A stretch of DNA of 64,000 bases from Casimicrobiaceae bacterium (GCA_026646885.1 JAPKHK010000012.1:58556-122555); one strand, 5' to 3'. Shown: positions 1 through 12,276, counted from the stretch's first letter. Made by a program: numbers and translations. The notes: generated by a model not told the origin, from the sequence alone.

Positions 1-1142
1 ACCCGCGCTACGACATGGGTGCCGATGCAGGAGGCGGTGCGGTTGCGGGCGTCATTACCGACCACCGCAGTAACAAGATCCTCGGCTACTCGGTCAATGG
101 AGCAAAGCCCGAAGTGGTGTGGATCGACCCCGATTATGCGCGCATCCAGCGGACGATCGATGCGGCTTTGCCGAAGCTGATCAATTCCTTCCGCAGACAG
201 CCGGACTCCAAGAAACTGTTGGTGACCTCGTATTCGGATGTTTCGCCGACGCGCTGGTATATCCTCGACGAGGAGGCCAAAACCCTGGAGGAGATCGGCA
301 GCGCGCGGCCTTGGCTGGACGGCAAGTTGGTCGAGCAGCGTCCCTTCCTGTTCAAGACTCGCGATGGACTGGAGATTCCTGGCTATTATTTCTTGCCCAA
401 AGGCTACCAGGCAGGCAGCAAACTCCCTACCATAGTGCACATCCATGGCGGACCGCACGCCCGGGCCGATTATTGGGGCCGGGGTTTCGGTTGGCTCGAG
501 GCACAGGTTTTCGCCTCCCGCGGCTACGCGGTGGTCGTGCCCAATTTCCGCATCACGCCGGGCATGGGAGCAAAGGTCTTTTTCAGTGGTTTTGGCACCT
601 TCGGGCGGCAGATGTCCGAGGATCACGAGGACGCGCTGAAGTGGGCTGTGGAGCAGGGCTTCACCGACCCCGCGCGAGTGTGCATCTCCGGCGCGAGTTA
701 TGGCGGCTACGCGGCGCTTCAGGCCATGGTCAAAACGCCGAATCTCTTTAAATGTGCCATCGCGGGTTTGGCGGTTACCGACCTCGAATACCAGCTCACT
801 ACCTTCGATGGCGACACCGCAACCAGCGAGGCCGGGGTGAAATTCTGGAAGGGCATCCTTGGTACTGAAGATCTTGGCTCGCAACTGGTTCGCGATATTT
901 CGCCGGTGTTCAATGCCGACAAGATCAAGGGCGCGGTGTTTCTTTATGCCGGGGAAGACGATATTCGCGTGCCGATCGACCAGATCAATCGCATGGACAA
1001 GGCGCTGAAGTCCGCCGGAAATCCCGCCAAAGCCTATGTTGTCAAGAAAGAAGAAGGTCACGGCTTCGGCAAGACGGAAAACAATGTCGATCTGTATGCC
1101 CAAGTGCTCAAATTCCTGGATGAGCAGATCGGCAAGCCCTGA
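1..1142 (+). CDS. S9 family (prolyl oligopeptidase-type) serine peptidase, 5'-truncated by window edge
   Basis: The frame is open from the first bases, so the visible part (about 375 residues) is the C-terminal half of a longer protein. It carries the whole alpha/beta-hydrolase peptidase domain. HIHGGPHA is the usual S9 oxyanion-side motif. The nucleophile serine lies in GASYGGY (about 688-708), the acid in GEDDIRVP (about 951-975) and the histidine in EGHGFG (about 1054-1070). The beginning of the visible part resembles the end of a beta-propeller domain, as in dipeptidyl aminopeptidase/acylaminoacyl-peptidase proteins. Such enzymes cleave short peptides, often in the periplasm, but the signal peptide would lie outside the window. 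A perfect hairpin follows the stop codon. The family call is firm; the substrate is unknown. Confidence 0.93.
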   Translation, partial: PRYDMGADAGGGAVAGVITDHRSNKILGYSVNGAKPEVVWIDPDYARIQRTIDAALPKLINSFRRQPDSKKLLVTSYSDVSPTRWYILDEEAKTLEEIGSARPWLDGKLVEQRPFLFKTRDGLEIPGYYFLPKGYQAGSKLPTIVHIHGGPHARADYWGRGFGWLEAQVFASRGYAVVVPNFRITPGMGAKVFFSGFGTFGRQMSEDHEDALKWAVEQGFTDPARVCISGASYGGYAALQAMVKTPNLFKCAIAGLAVTDLEYQLTTFDGDTATSEAGVKFWKGILGTEDLGSQLVRDISPVFNADKIKGAVFLYAGEDDIRVPIDQINRMDKALKSAGNPAKAYVVKKEEGHGFGKTENNVDLYAQVLKFLDEQIGKP

Positions 1143-1172
1143 GAGGCCCGTGGAGCTAAGTAGTTGATGGAG

Positions 1173-1207
1173 AGCATCGCGCCGCCTAGCCGGCGCGATG
1201 CTTCTTG
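1173..1207 (+). terminator. Hairpin terminator after S9 peptidase gene
   Basis: Two perfectly complementary 12-base arms (1173-1184 and 1191-1202) flank a 6-base loop and are followed by a short T-rich stretch (TTCTT). It lies 31 bases after the stop codon. The T tract is weak, so it may work partly as a 3' stabiliser. Confidence 0.65.
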
Positions 1208-1306
1208 AGGCTCTCCTGGCTGTGCCGGTGCATCGACCGGCACAGTGTTTTGCCAAACCCGGGAATTGGCCGTGACGCGGCGCAGCAAAGCGCCTAGGAT
1301 GTGGCC

Positions 1307-2215
1307 ATGTCCACGCTCAGTCTCTACGCCGCCGCGGTTCTGATCTGGGGCTCGACCTGGCTCGCGATCAAGTTTCAACTGGGTGAAGTTGCGCCGGCGG
1401 TTTCGGTTGCCTATCGCTTTGGGCTGGCTGCCTCGATGCTGCTCGCTTGGTGCCATTGGCGACACTTGCCGTTGCGCTTGCCGGTCGCAGCGCATGTCGC
1501 CATCGCTACCCAGGGCCTGCTCCTCTTCGGGCTCAACTACGTGCTGGTGTACGAATCGGAGCGTTACCTCAACTCCGGTTTGGTCGCGGTCGTGTTTTCG
1601 CTCATCGTCTTCCTGAATTTGCTGGGTATGCGTGTGCTTTTCAAAACGCCGATCGCGCCTCGCGTGATCGTGGGTGCCATTGCTGGCGTGGGGGGCGTAG
1701 TGCTGCTCTTCTGGCCCGAAGTGGCGCACTTGAGCGGCGGCGGAGATGTCTGGGTGGGTCTGGGTTTCGCGCTTGTCTCCGTGACGGTCGCGGCAGGCGG
1801 CAATCTCATGGCCTACCGCAACAAGATGCTCGACCTGCCTTTGCCGGTGACCACCGGTTATGGCATGGCCTACGGCGCGCTGCTGGTGGCGGCTCATGTC
1901 GTCGCCACGGGTACACCCTGGCGCATGCAATGGGATTTCGCCTATCTTGGCAGCCTTTTCTATCTTTCGGTTTTTGGTTCAGTGATCGCGTTTTTGAGTT
2001 ATCTCACGCTGATTCATCGCATCGGCGCGGATCGGGCCGGCTATGTGGGAGTGCTGGTGCCGCTGGTGGCGCTGATCATGTCCACGCTATTCGAGAATTA
2101 CACTTGGCATGTCGAGGCGTTATCCGGTGTGCTGCTGTGTCTAGTCGGCAATGTACTGGTGCTGTGGCAGGCAGGGCGCGCGCCGGCACCGCAGGCGGCC
2201 AAAGCCGGCAGCTAA
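1307..2215 (+). CDS. EamA/DMT-superfamily transporter
   Basis: About 302 residues with ten predicted hydrophobic segments arranged as two EamA repeats, the layout of drug/metabolite transporters of the inner membrane. The N-terminal segment has the family-typical LIWGSTWLAIK, and the second half has SVIAFLSYLTLI near its third helix. An in-frame GTG lies six bases upstream at 1301, but AGGA at 1296-1299 is better spaced for the ATG at 1307. The substrate cannot be read from sequence; members export amino acids, metabolites or drugs. It stands alone between a terminator and a possible new promoter. Confidence 0.9.
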   Translation: MSTLSLYAAAVLIWGSTWLAIKFQLGEVAPAVSVAYRFGLAASMLLAWCHWRHLPLRLPVAAHVAIATQGLLLFGLNYVLVYESERYLNSGLVAVVFSLIVFLNLLGMRVLFKTPIAPRVIVGAIAGVGGVVLLFWPEVAHLSGGGDVWVGLGFALVSVTVAAGGNLMAYRNKMLDLPLPVTTGYGMAYGALLVAAHVVATGTPWRMQWDFAYLGSLFYLSVFGSVIAFLSYLTLIHRIGADRAGYVGVLVPLVALIMSTLFENYTWHVEALSGVLLCLVGNVLVLWQAGRAPAPQAAKAGS

Positions 2216-2258
2216 GGGTCCACGCCTCGCGGCCCGCCGAACGCGGTACCGTCCAGGC

Positions 2259-2264
2259 TATAAT
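2259..2264 (+). promoter_or_regulatory. Possible sigma70 -10 element
   Basis: A perfect TATAAT lies about 49 bases before the GTG start of the next gene, giving a leader of about 40 bases. No convincing -35 hexamer sits 16-18 bases upstream, so this is a weak call. Confidence 0.35.
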
Positions 2265-2312
2265 CCCCCGGACATTCGCGGCCATTGCCGCGCTCACATC
2301 CGGGGAGAACCT

Positions 2313-3032
2313 GTGGGATTGCTTGCCCGGCTTCGACAGGAAGCTGACCAACTGCGGCTCGAGCGCGCGGGCGGTGATGAAGCTTTGGCCGTTCGGCGCG
2401 ACCGGGTGGAACGCGCGATGCGTGCCGTCCCGGCCTATTTCGACGAGCTAAAGGAGCATCTCGACACGCTCCGGCCACTTACGCCGCGGACTTATGCGCT
2501 GGAGTCGCTCAGTCTCGACAACCTGCGCTTGGGTGACTTCTACTTCAATTCGCGACTAACTCAGGTGCTCGATCGCGAGGTCTTTGACTATCACGTCTTC
2601 TCTTTTGCCTATCGCTCGGACCGGCAGCTCGACGTCATTCGCAACTCCCGCCATGAAATCGACGAGTTGGAGAGGATGCTGCACAAGGCCCGGATTCCAT
2701 TCGATTTGGCGCTCTCAAGGGACTCCGACCATCGCATCATCGCCGGGCGCTTCAAGTTCGCGCTCAAGTTCCGCGGTGGTGTGCGTTTTCAGGCCGACGC
2801 CGAACACGGCGTGGTCGCGGTGATGTTCCGCAACATTGATCGCCTGGACGCGTTTGAATTGGAGTTCGAGCCCGAGGAGGTGAACGAGGGTTTCTTCGAC
2901 CGCATCGTCGGTTTTCTCCTCGCGGAAACGGAAAGCCACGCCTTGGGCGGGCGGGTGCGCTTTCGCAAGCCGCACCATGCCTATGCGCGTGACGAGGCTC
3001 CGGCCGAGTTCAAGCCACCTGCACCGGAATGA
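2313..3032 (+). CDS. Conserved-looking hypothetical protein, about 239 aa
   Basis: I do not recognise this family. The frame stays open upstream to 2151, inside the previous gene, but the GTG at 2313 is preceded by a good Shine-Dalgarno (GGGGAG at 2302-2307), and the residues before it look like shadow translation. The protein is soluble, charged and without membrane segments. Its first 40 residues are rich in E/R/L/Q and probably helical. The rest alternates strand-like and helix-like stretches ([27 protein letters not shown]) and ends in a proline-rich tail. Its end overlaps the convergent panD gene by 23 bases. Codon use matches the neighbours. Confidence 0.7.
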   Translation: MGLLARLRQEADQLRLERAGGDEALAVRRDRVERAMRAVPAYFDELKEHLDTLRPLTPRTYALESLSLDNLRLGDFYFNSRLTQVLDREVFDYHVFSFAYRSDRQLDVIRNSRHEIDELERMLHKARIPFDLALSRDSDHRIIAGRFKFALKFRGGVRFQADAEHGVVAVMFRNIDRLDAFELEFEPEEVNEGFFDRIVGFLLAETESHALGGRVRFRKPHHAYARDEAPAEFKPPAPE

Positions 3033-3390
3033 ACTGCCGCGTCTCCTTGATGCGGTTATGGCTGTCGACGAAGACGAGCCGTGGCTCGTACTTTTCCAAC
3101 TCCACCTCGGTGTAGGCCGCATAAGCAGCGATGATCACCAGATCGCCGACCATGCCTCTGCGAGCCGCCGCGCCATTGATCGAAATGGTGCCTGATCCCC
3201 GCTCGGCGCGAATGGCATAGGTGGTGAAGCGCTCGCCATTGCTGACGTTGTAGATATCGATCTGCTGGTACTCGCGGATGTCGGCCGCATCGAGCAAGTT
3301 CTCGTCGATGGCGCAGGAGCCCTCGTAGTGCAACTCGGCATGCGTGACCGTGGCCCGGTGAATCTTGGACTTCAACATGGTGCGCTGCAT
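3010..3390 (-). CDS. panD: Aspartate 1-decarboxylase
   Basis: A pyruvoyl enzyme that turns L-aspartate into beta-alanine for pantothenate synthesis. The 126-residue length is normal. It has the N-terminal [12 protein letters not shown] motif and the self-cleavage site in YEGSC: cleavage between Gly24 and Ser25 makes the pyruvoyl group. The conserved GERFTTYAI and NGAAAR segments are also present. It is the last gene of the pcnB-folK-dNK-panB-panC-panD operon, three bases after panC. The C-terminal end overlaps the convergent upstream gene by 23 bases. Confidence 0.98.
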   Translation of the reverse strand: MQRTMLKSKIHRATVTHAELHYEGSCAIDENLLDAADIREYQQIDIYNVSNGERFTTYAIRAERGSGTISINGAAARRGMVGDLVIIAAYAAYTEVELEKYEPRLVFVDSHNRIKETRQFIPVQVA

Positions 3391-3393
3391 TTT

Positions 3394-4242
3394 TCAATCC
3401 TCGACGAAAACATCGACGTTATCGATCAACCGGGTGCTGCCCAGCTTCGCCGCACCCAGCACCACGTAATGCTCGCCGCGAGCAGGGCCGACTGCGGGCG
3501 GCCATTGTAAACCGGCATTCTTTCGCACTGCAACATAATCGGGCTGCCAGCCGGCGTCAAGCAGGGTTTTCATTGCCAATGCTTCGACCGCCGCGTAGTT
3601 GGCCTGACCGGCGCGCAGGGCGGTGCCCGCGGCGCGCAAGACGCGATTGAGCCGGGGTGCCTCGGCCCGTTCCGCCGCGGTGAGATAGCCGTTGCGAGAA
3701 GAAAGCGCCAGCCCGTCGGGTGCCCGCACCGTTTCGCCAGCGAGGATCTCGACCGGCAAATTGAGCTGCTCGACCATGCCGCGGATGATTTCCAGTTGCT
3801 GCCGGTCCTTTTTCCCGAAGACGGCGGAGTGCGGCTGGACGGCATTGAAAAGCTTCAGCACCACCGTGCATACACCCCTAAAGAAACCCTGGCGGAAGGC
3901 GCCTTCGAGCTCGTCGGCCAAAGGTGGCGGGTCCACGAAGTAGGCTTGGGGCTCGGGGTAGAGCACGCGCTCATCGGGCGCGAACACCACGTCGACGCCT
4001 TGCGCTGCGAGGGCGCGGCAATCCGCCTCAAAGGTGCGCGGGTAGCGGTCGAAGTCCTCGTTTGGTCCAAATTGCAGGCGGTTGACGAAGATACTTGCGA
4101 CCACAGTATCGCCGTGCTGCCGAGCCTGCCGTGCGAGCGCCAGGTGCCCCTCGTGCAGATTTCCCATGGTGGGCACGAAGCCAACGCTGCCGGCGTTTTT
4201 CAACCGGGCGCGTAACGCGGCCACATCGGGGCAGATATCCAT
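3394..4242 (-). CDS. panC: Pantothenate synthetase
   Basis: Joins pantoate and beta-alanine using ATP through a pantoyl-adenylate intermediate. The 282-residue length is normal. [10 protein letters not shown] holds the HIGH-like nucleotide-binding motif, FGKKDRQQ is the ATP-binding loop, and LALSSRN is the KMSKS-like segment. [17 protein letters not shown] is the pantoate-binding region. It lies between panB (6-base gap) and panD (3-base gap), which fits translational coupling and stoichiometric synthesis of the pathway enzymes. Confidence 0.98.
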   Translation of the reverse strand: MDICPDVAALRARLKNAGSVGFVPTMGNLHEGHLALARQARQHGDTVVASIFVNRLQFGPNEDFDRYPRTFEADCRALAAQGVDVVFAPDERVLYPEPQAYFVDPPPLADELEGAFRQGFFRGVCTVVLKLFNAVQPHSAVFGKKDRQQLEIIRGMVEQLNLPVEILAGETVRAPDGLALSSRNGYLTAAERAEAPRLNRVLRAAGTALRAGQANYAAVEALAMKTLLDAGWQPDYVAVRKNAGLQWPPAVGPARGEHYVVLGAAKLGSTRLIDNVDVFVED

Positions 4243-4248
4243 GGAAGG

Positions 4249-5040
4249 TCAGAAGCAATGTTCAGGACCGGGGAACTCGCCCGCTTTGACGGTCTTGACA
4301 TACCCTTCTATCGCCGCTTGGATGCTTACCGCGCCGGTCATGAAGTTCTTGACGAAGCGAGCCGGCTTGCCCGGATAGATGCCGAGCAGGTCGTAGACCA
4401 CCAGTACTTGTCCGGAACAGCCGGGTCCCGCGCCTATGCCGATCGTGGGCACGGAGATGGCCGCGGTGATTTCCGTGGCAAGAGTGGCAGGTATGGCTTC
4501 GAGCACCAGCAGTCCGATGCCGGCCTCGACCAGGGCGCGCGCATCGGCTTGCATTTGCTGGGCGGATTCGGGCGTGCGTCCCTGGACCCGGTAACCGCCT
4601 AACTGATGCACCGACTGCGGTTGCAAACCCAGGTGTCCACAGATCGGAATGCCGCGCTGGGCCAGGAATTCCACGGTCGGGAGCAGCCATTTTCCCCCCT
4701 CCAGCTTGACCATCTGGGCCCCCGCCGCCATAACTTCCGCGCTGCTGCGATAAGCCTGTTCGGCGCTAGCCTGATAACTGGCAAAGGGCAAATCACCTAT
4801 CACCAAGGCGCTCTGGCTGCCGCGGGCGACACAGCGGGTGTGATAGACGAGCTGCTCGAGGCTCACCGGCAGGGTCGAGTCGTGGCCCTGAACGACCATT
4901 CCAAGGGAGTCGCCCACCAGCAGCACGTCGACGCCCGCCGCCTCCATGGTTGCGGCGAAGCTTGCGTCGTAGCACGTCAACATGGCGATTTTCTCGCCCT
5001 CCCGCGCTTTTTTGGCCAGCGCGGGGATGGTCAGCCTCAT
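4249..5040 (-). CDS. panB: 3-methyl-2-oxobutanoate hydroxymethyltransferase
   Basis: Transfers a hydroxymethyl group from methylene-tetrahydrofolate to 2-oxoisovalerate, giving ketopantoate, the first committed step of pantothenate synthesis. The 263-residue length is standard. [18 protein letters not shown] and GHLGLQPQS are family hallmarks; VGDSLGMV includes a metal-binding Asp. [14 protein letters not shown] is the conserved C-terminal strand. It follows the kinase gene after 14 bases and precedes panC by 6. Its folate cofactor links it to folK in the same operon. Confidence 0.98.
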   Translation of the reverse strand: MRLTIPALAKKAREGEKIAMLTCYDASFAATMEAAGVDVLLVGDSLGMVVQGHDSTLPVSLEQLVYHTRCVARGSQSALVIGDLPFASYQASAEQAYRSSAEVMAAGAQMVKLEGGKWLLPTVEFLAQRGIPICGHLGLQPQSVHQLGGYRVQGRTPESAQQMQADARALVEAGIGLLVLEAIPATLATEITAAISVPTIGIGAGPGCSGQVLVVYDLLGIYPGKPARFVKNFMTGAVSIQAAIEGYVKTVKAGEFPGPEHCF

Positions 5041-5054
5041 GATATGCCCCCCAG

Positions 5055-5699
5055 CTAGGCGTCGCCGAGACTGAAGAACTCCCGGCCACCCCGCATCTCC
5101 GTGATGCGGCGCAACAATAATTCAAAATGCTCGGACTTGGCAACCACATTGAGATGGGCGTTGTTGACGGTGAGAACCGGCGCGCCGTCGTAGGCATGGA
5201 AAAAGCGCGTATATGCTTCTGTGAGCCTCTCAAGATAACTCTGCGCGATGTTCTTTTCATATAACACCCCGCGACGGATTACTCGGTCGAGGAGCTGCGA
5301 AACCGGCGCTTGCAGGTAAATCACCAGGTCCGGCTGCGGAATCGGTGGGCAAAGATGGGCGTGGACCTTCTCGTAGAGGCGGAATTCATCGTGGGAGAGA
5401 TTGAGGCGCGCGAACAGGGGATCTTTGTCGAGTAGGTAGTCGGCCACGGTCATGTGGTGGAAAAGGTCAAGCTGGGTGAGCGGTGCCAACTGATCGACGC
5501 GTTGAAAGAGAAAGTTGAGCTGCGTGGGCAGGGCATAGCGGGACATATCCTGGTAGAAGCGCTCAAGAAACGGGTTATTCTGCGGTTCTTCGAGCACCAG
5601 CCCGGCGCCGAAGTGCTCTGCCAGACGCTGGGCGAGGCTGGTCTTGCCGGCGCCGATAGGGCCTTCCACGACGAGGTAGCGGATGCGGTCGACGTCCAT
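5055..5699 (-). CDS. Deoxynucleoside kinase (deoxyadenosine/deoxyguanosine kinase family)
   Basis: Phosphorylates deoxynucleosides for nucleotide salvage. The P-loop is GPIGAGKTS at the N-terminus. The lid and substrate regions follow family order: [29 protein letters not shown] and an arginine-rich RRGVLYEKN lid. At 214 residues it matches the bacterial dGK/dAK-like proteins that commonly sit between folK and panB in beta- and gammaproteobacteria. The gaps are 3 bases after folK and 14 before panB. The preferred base cannot be decided from sequence. Confidence 0.92.
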   Translation of the reverse strand: MDVDRIRYLVVEGPIGAGKTSLAQRLAEHFGAGLVLEEPQNNPFLERFYQDMSRYALPTQLNFLFQRVDQLAPLTQLDLFHHMTVADYLLDKDPLFARLNLSHDEFRLYEKVHAHLCPPIPQPDLVIYLQAPVSQLLDRVIRRGVLYEKNIAQSYLERLTEAYTRFFHAYDGAPVLTVNNAHLNVVAKSEHFELLLRRITEMRGGREFFSLGDA

Positions 5700-5702
5700 A
5701 CC

Positions 5703-6230
5703 TCAGGCCACCTCACGCTGGGGCAGTGAGTCGCCTGCGTATCCCAGGCGCTCGATCCGCTGATCGTTGAGGCCGGCGAGGCAAGCTGCGGCCGATTCCC
5801 CCGTCGGCAAGACGATATCCGGGCACAGTTCGAGCAAGGGTGCCAAGACAAAAGCTCGCTGAGTCATGCGCGGGTGTGGTACTTGCAGGCGCGCCGTGGC
5901 GATCCGCCGTTGATCGTAGAGCAGGAGGTCGAGATCGAGGACGCGCGGCGCATTGCGATGGGCCGGACGGCGACCGTGGCGTGCCTCGATGTCTTGCAGC
6001 TTGCCAAGCAGTTCCTCGGGCGCGAGCGAGGTGAGGATTTCTGCCACGGCGTTGAGGTAATCGGGCTGGGGTTCCGAGCACCCCAAGGGAGCCGTGCGAT
6101 AAAGGCGTGAGTGCGCCACGAGCTCTGTCTGCGGCGCGCGGGCCAGTTCCCGAAGGGCTCGCTGGATCTGTAGCGCCGGCTGGTGGAGATTGCTTCCCAG
6201 CCCGATGTAAGCGCGGTGAGGCCGTTTCAT
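5703..6230 (-). CDS. folK: 2-amino-4-hydroxy-6-hydroxymethyldihydropteridine diphosphokinase
   Basis: Transfers pyrophosphate from ATP to hydroxymethyl-dihydropterin in folate synthesis. The 175-residue protein has the N-terminal AYIGLGSNL, the pterin-binding NAVAEILTSL region, the RHGRRPAHRNAPRVLDLDLL signature with the metal-binding DLDLLLY, and VPHPRM. Its start overlaps the pcnB stop by four bases (ATGA), so translation is probably coupled. Confidence 0.98.
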   Translation of the reverse strand: MKRPHRAYIGLGSNLHQPALQIQRALRELARAPQTELVAHSRLYRTAPLGCSEPQPDYLNAVAEILTSLAPEELLGKLQDIEARHGRRPAHRNAPRVLDLDLLLYDQRRIATARLQVPHPRMTQRAFVLAPLLELCPDIVLPTGESAAACLAGLNDQRIERLGYAGDSLPQREVA

Positions 6231-7633
6231 GATTCGGTGTCCGTTGCCGTTTCGCCACCGCTTCCTCCCTCGCCGCGGCCGCGGCCGCGGCGCCGGCGCT
6301 TGCGCTTCTTAGGTCCGTCGTCGGGCATCAGCATCGCTTCGCGCGCGTTGGGGCTGGCGTCCTGGAAGTCTTGCCACCATTGGCCCAGTTCTTCAGGTAC
6401 TTCCCCGGAAGCCGCGCGCAGCAGCAGGAAATCGAATCCTGCTCGAAAGCGCGGCTGTTCGATCAGGCGGAAGGGGCGGCGTCCGACGCGCTGCTCGAAG
6501 CGCGGCTGCAGCCCCCAGATCTCTTTCATATCGGAACCGAAGCGGCGCGGGATAGCGATCTTCTCGGCCTGGCTATCGAGGACTTCATCCATGGCCTGGT
6601 GCAGCGCTTGGATCGCGCTCGCGCCGTCTACCTTCTTGGCATTCCAGGCGGCCAATGCCTCATGCCAGAGCAGCGTCGCAAACAGAAAACCGGGCGAGAC
6701 CGTCTTGCCTTCCCGCACCCGCTGGTCGGTGTTGGCCAGGGCCAAATCGATGAACCGGCTACCCAAGGGCTGCTCGAGGATCACGTCGAGCATGGGCAAC
6801 AGACCATGATGCAGGCCGTGCGCGCGCAGGGCGCTGAGGCTTTCACGGGCGTGCCCTGAGAGTAGCAGCTTCTGCATCTCCTCGAACAGGCGCGGCGCGG
6901 GTACGTTCTGGATCAGGGGCGCGAGCTTGGCAATGGGCGCTTCGGTCTTGGGATCGATCGTGCACCCCAGTTTCGCGGACAGTCGGATCGCCCGCAGCAT
7001 GCGCACCGGATCCTCGCGATAGCGCGTCACTGGCCCGCCGATCAGTCTGAGGCGGCGCGCGCGCACGTCCTTGTAGCCGTCGAGATAATCCCAGATCTCC
7101 TGGGTCACCGGGTCGTAATAGAGCGCATTGACGGTGAAATCGCGCCGGAGTGCATCTTGCGACTGGCTGCCAAAGACGTTGTCCGACAGGATGCGGCCGT
7201 GCTCGTCTGCCGGCGCGCCGCTTTGGGAGCCACGGAAAGTGGATACCTCGATCGTCTCTGCGCCGACGTGCACATGTACCAGCCGGAAGCGCCGCCCGAT
7301 AATGAATGCGCGGCGAAAGAGCGGTTTTACCTGCTCCGGCGTGGCGTCGGTGGCGACGTCAAAGTCCTTGGGCGCGAGGCCAAGGAGCAGATCGCGCACG
7401 GCGCCACCCACGATGAACGCCCGAAAGCCAGCTTCCTGCAGGCGCTCGACTACTTGCGCGGCGCCGCGGCTGACGCCTTCGCGCCGAAGCCCATGCTGCT
7501 CGACGGCATGGATGCGGGGTTCGCGATCGCGGTACCCGGGCAGAAATCGGGAAATCAGGCGGTGGATCATGTTCGGCGGCGTTTGCCGCAAGGCCTCTTT
7601 AGTGTGGATGCCGGCGGGAAAGCGGCGAATCAT
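6227..7633 (-). CDS. pcnB: Poly(A) polymerase I
   Basis: Adds 3' poly(A) tails to RNA and so promotes decay. It has the nucleotidyltransferase-class II head: FIVGGAVRDLLLG, then the catalytic acidic pair in KDFDVATDA, RRDFTVNALYYD, and YREDPVRMLRAIR. The C-terminus is a lysine/arginine-rich RNA-binding tail (KKRKRRRRGRGRG) typical of PcnB rather than CCA-adding enzyme. The start is not certain: the most upstream codon is at 7633, but a methionine at 7570 begins a stretch that looks more like family N-termini. It is the first gene of the folate/pantothenate operon, and a divergent spacer of about 160 bases separates it from icd. Confidence 0.96.
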   Translation of the reverse strand: MIRRFPAGIHTKEALRQTPPNMIHRLISRFLPGYRDREPRIHAVEQHGLRREGVSRGAAQVVERLQEAGFRAFIVGGAVRDLLLGLAPKDFDVATDATPEQVKPLFRRAFIIGRRFRLVHVHVGAETIEVSTFRGSQSGAPADEHGRILSDNVFGSQSQDALRRDFTVNALYYDPVTQEIWDYLDGYKDVRARRLRLIGGPVTRYREDPVRMLRAIRLSAKLGCTIDPKTEAPIAKLAPLIQNVPAPRLFEEMQKLLLSGHARESLSALRAHGLHHGLLPMLDVILEQPLGSRFIDLALANTDQRVREGKTVSPGFLFATLLWHEALAAWNAKKVDGASAIQALHQAMDEVLDSQAEKIAIPRRFGSDMKEIWGLQPRFEQRVGRRPFRLIEQPRFRAGFDFLLLRAASGEVPEELGQWWQDFQDASPNAREAMLMPDDGPKKRKRRRRGRGRGEGGSGGETATDTES

Positions 7634-7791
7634 AGCACAGGCGGCGAGCCAGCTTCGCGAAGAGTAGCGGCGGCGCGCCGGCGTGGAAATATTTCCCGAA
7701 ATCGCCGATAATTGCGCCAGCCTTAGCCAGCCATCAAGCCGCCCGCCAGGGCGCGCGTTCTGCCGAAATCCCGCAAGGAGACTCCGTAAAA

Positions 7792-9045
7792 ATGTACCAG
7801 CATGTGAAAGTGCCCGCAGGGGGCAGCAAAATCACCGTCAACGCCGATTTCTCATTAACGGTCCCAGACAATCCTATCATCCCCTTTATCGAAGGTGACG
7901 GCACGGGTGTGGACATCACGCCGGCGATGATCGCGACCGTCGATGCCGCGGTGGAAAAGGCCTACGGCGGCAAGCGCAAGATTCACTGGATGGAGATTTA
8001 TTCCGGAGAGAAGTCTACCAAAGTCTACGGTCATGACGTGTGGCTTCCTCAGGAAACCTTGGACATCCTGCGCGAGTTTGTCGTCTCCATAAAGGGCCCG
8101 CTGACCACGCCCGTCGGCGGTGGAATTCGCTCCCTCAACGTCGCCCTGCGCCAGGAACTCGACCTCTACGTTTGCTTGCGGCCGGTGCGTTACTTTAAGG
8201 GGGTGCCCAGCCCGCTCAAGAATCCCGAGAAGACCGATATGGTGATTTTTCGGGAGAACTCGGAGGACATCTACGCCGGAATCGAATGGGCGGCGGAAAG
8301 CGATGCTGCCAAGAAAATCGTCAACTTCTTGATCAGCGAGATGGGGGTCAAGAAGATCCGCTTCCCGCAGACCTCCGGAATCGGCATCAAACCAGTCTCG
8401 CGCGAGGGCACGGAGCGGCTGGTGCGCAAGGCCATCCAGTACGCCATCGACAACGATCGCAAATCCGTGACCATCGTCCACAAGGGCAATATCATGAAGT
8501 TCACCGAAGGCGCCTTCCGCGACTGGGGCTATGCCCTGGCGCAGAGCGAATTCGGGGCTCAGTTGCTGGACGGCGGTCCCTGGTGCAGTTTCAAGAACCC
8601 CAAGACCGGTCGCGATATCGTGATCAAGGATGCCATCGCCGATGCTTTTTTGCAGCAGATCCTGCTGCGGCCCGAAGAATATGACGTGATCGCGACCCTG
8701 AACCTCAACGGCGACTATATCTCCGATGCTCTGGCCGCACAGGTCGGCGGCATCGGCATTGCGCCGGGCGCCAATCTCTCGGACAGCGTCGCCATGTTCG
8801 AAGCCACCCACGGCACGGCCCCCAAGTATGCGGGAAAGGATTATGTCAATCCCGGTTCCTTGATTCTTTCGGCGGAAATGATGCTGCGGCACATGGGCTG
8901 GCGGGAGGCCGCCGACCTCATCATCAGCGGCATCGAGAAGGCAATCCTTTCCAAGGTCGTGACCTACGACTTCGCTCGTCTGATGGAGGGAGCCACCCAG
9001 GTGCCGTGCTCGGCCTTTGGCAAGCAGATGGTGAAGTGCATGTAG
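7792..9045 (+). CDS. icd: Isocitrate dehydrogenase (NADP+)
   Basis: Oxidises isocitrate to 2-oxoglutarate in the TCA cycle. The length of 417 residues equals the E. coli-type dimeric enzyme. [12 protein letters not shown] is the N-terminal cofactor motif. GGGIRSLN contains the serine that AceK-type kinases phosphorylate in enterics. [10 protein letters not shown] and [10 protein letters not shown] complete the fold. A Shine-Dalgarno (AAGGAG) precedes the ATG. The window also holds isocitrate lyase, the branch-point competitor, 8 kb downstream. No aceK is seen here. Confidence 0.98.
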   Translation: MYQHVKVPAGGSKITVNADFSLTVPDNPIIPFIEGDGTGVDITPAMIATVDAAVEKAYGGKRKIHWMEIYSGEKSTKVYGHDVWLPQETLDILREFVVSIKGPLTTPVGGGIRSLNVALRQELDLYVCLRPVRYFKGVPSPLKNPEKTDMVIFRENSEDIYAGIEWAAESDAAKKIVNFLISEMGVKKIRFPQTSGIGIKPVSREGTERLVRKAIQYAIDNDRKSVTIVHKGNIMKFTEGAFRDWGYALAQSEFGAQLLDGGPWCSFKNPKTGRDIVIKDAIADAFLQQILLRPEEYDVIATLNLNGDYISDALAAQVGGIGIAPGANLSDSVAMFEATHGTAPKYAGKDYVNPGSLILSAEMMLRHMGWREAADLIISGIEKAILSKVVTYDFARLMEGATQVPCSAFGKQMVKCM

Positions 9046-9106
9046 AACGTAATGGCGCGGGCCAAGAGCGGCCGTCGTCGCTCCGAGCCCGCCCCGTTAA
9101 ACAAAG

Positions 9107-9134
9107 AAAAACCCGCGTTACGCGGGTTTTTTTT
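9107..9134. terminator. Bidirectional rho-independent terminator between icd and cspA
   Basis: A GC-rich stem (ACCCGCG/CGCGGGT, loop TTA) is flanked by an A tract on the left and eight T on the right. It can therefore stop icd on the plus strand and the cold-shock gene on the minus strand. Confidence 0.9.
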
Positions 9135-9167
9135 GGCCCAAGACCGGGCCGCAAGCCGGATATGCTC

Positions 9168-9374
9168 TTACTGAGCGCCGGTAATGTTCGACGCCTGCTT
9201 GCCCTTTGGACCTTGAGTAACTTCAAAGGAGACCTTTTGGCCCTCTTTCAAAGTCTTAAAGCCGCTCATGTTAATTGCCGAAAAATGAGCAAAGAGGTCT
9301 TCGCCGCCATCGTCTGGAGTGATGAAGCCGAAGCCTTTGGCATCGTTGAACCATTTGACTGTTCCGGTTGCCAT
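9168..9374 (-). CDS. Cold-shock protein, CspA family
   Basis: A 68-residue single cold-shock domain that binds single-stranded RNA/DNA and melts RNA structure. RNP1 is KGFGFI and RNP2 is [16 protein letters not shown] is the canonical N-terminus. The frame stays open far upstream, but the ATG at 9374 has AGGGA just before it, and this start gives exactly the family length. It faces icd across a shared terminator and diverges from clpS over about 250 bases, leaving room for the long 5' UTR common in this family. Confidence 0.96.
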   Translation of the reverse strand: MATGTVKWFNDAKGFGFITPDDGGEDLFAHFSAINMSGFKTLKEGQKVSFEVTQGPKGKQASNITGAQ

Positions 9375-9624
9375 ATTCCCTGACCTTTGCACTGATGAGG
9401 TAAAGATATCGTTTGGACAGCGCGTACTACCTACGGCAAGCAAAGGGAAAACCCACGGCGAACCGCCACAGCAGACAGACACTGAGGCCAAACAGGTTCC
9501 TTTTACGCCCGCGAATTCGCAAGCGTCAAGAGTAGGGGCTCTCGCGATCGCCGGTCTTGAAAAATTTGTTGTAATCATCAAACATACGCAGTGATGGAGT
9601 TTCTGCCGCAAAAGATCGTTGATC

Positions 9625-9933
9625 ATGGCAACACGGATCCAGGAAGGCGAGGTGCTCGAGGCGCACCAAGAGCGCGTCAAACCGCCCCCTCTCTACAAGG
9701 TGTTGTTGTTGAACGATGATTTCACGCCGATGGATTTCGTCGTGGTGGTGCTGCAAACTATCTTCGCGATGAACCGGGAACAGGCCACAACGGTGATGCT
9801 CCGGGTGCACCGGGAAGGGGTGGGGGAATGCGGCACCTTCACCCGCGACGTGGCCACGGCGAAGGTGGATCAGGTGGTGAATCTGGCGCGACGGCATCAG
9901 CATCCGTTGCAGTGCACCATGGAAGAAGCTTGA
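9625..9933 (+). CDS. clpS: ATP-dependent Clp protease adaptor ClpS
   Basis: Delivers N-end-rule substrates to ClpAP. About 102 residues. The core [13 protein letters not shown] binds N-degrons and [14 protein letters not shown] is the alpha-1 helix region. An in-frame TTG lies six bases upstream, but the ATG at about 9625 is the likely start. It is followed by clpA after 42 bases, the usual arrangement, with the cold-shock gene divergent upstream. Confidence 0.97.
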   Translation: MATRIQEGEVLEAHQERVKPPPLYKVLLLNDDFTPMDFVVVVLQTIFAMNREQATTVMLRVHREGVGECGTFTRDVATAKVDQVVNLARRHQHPLQCTMEEA

Positions 9934-9975
9934 GATGGACCAATTGATGGCGGCAGTTCAGAAAGGCGGTAGATC

Positions 9976-12243
<2,268 letters not shown>

Positions 12244-12256
12244 GCGCTGAGGCCAC

Positions 12257-12276
12257 CCTCGACGGACGCGTCGAGG
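12257..12276 (+). terminator. Hairpin downstream of clpA
   Basis: Perfect 8-base arms (CCTCGACG/CGTCGAGG) with a 4-base loop begin 14 bases after the clpA stop, followed by a short T-containing tail. A second inverted repeat (AGCCCAT at 12326-12332 and ATGGGCT at 12342-12348) follows before the cytochrome gene. Neither has a long T run, so termination is probable, not certain. Confidence 0.5.
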
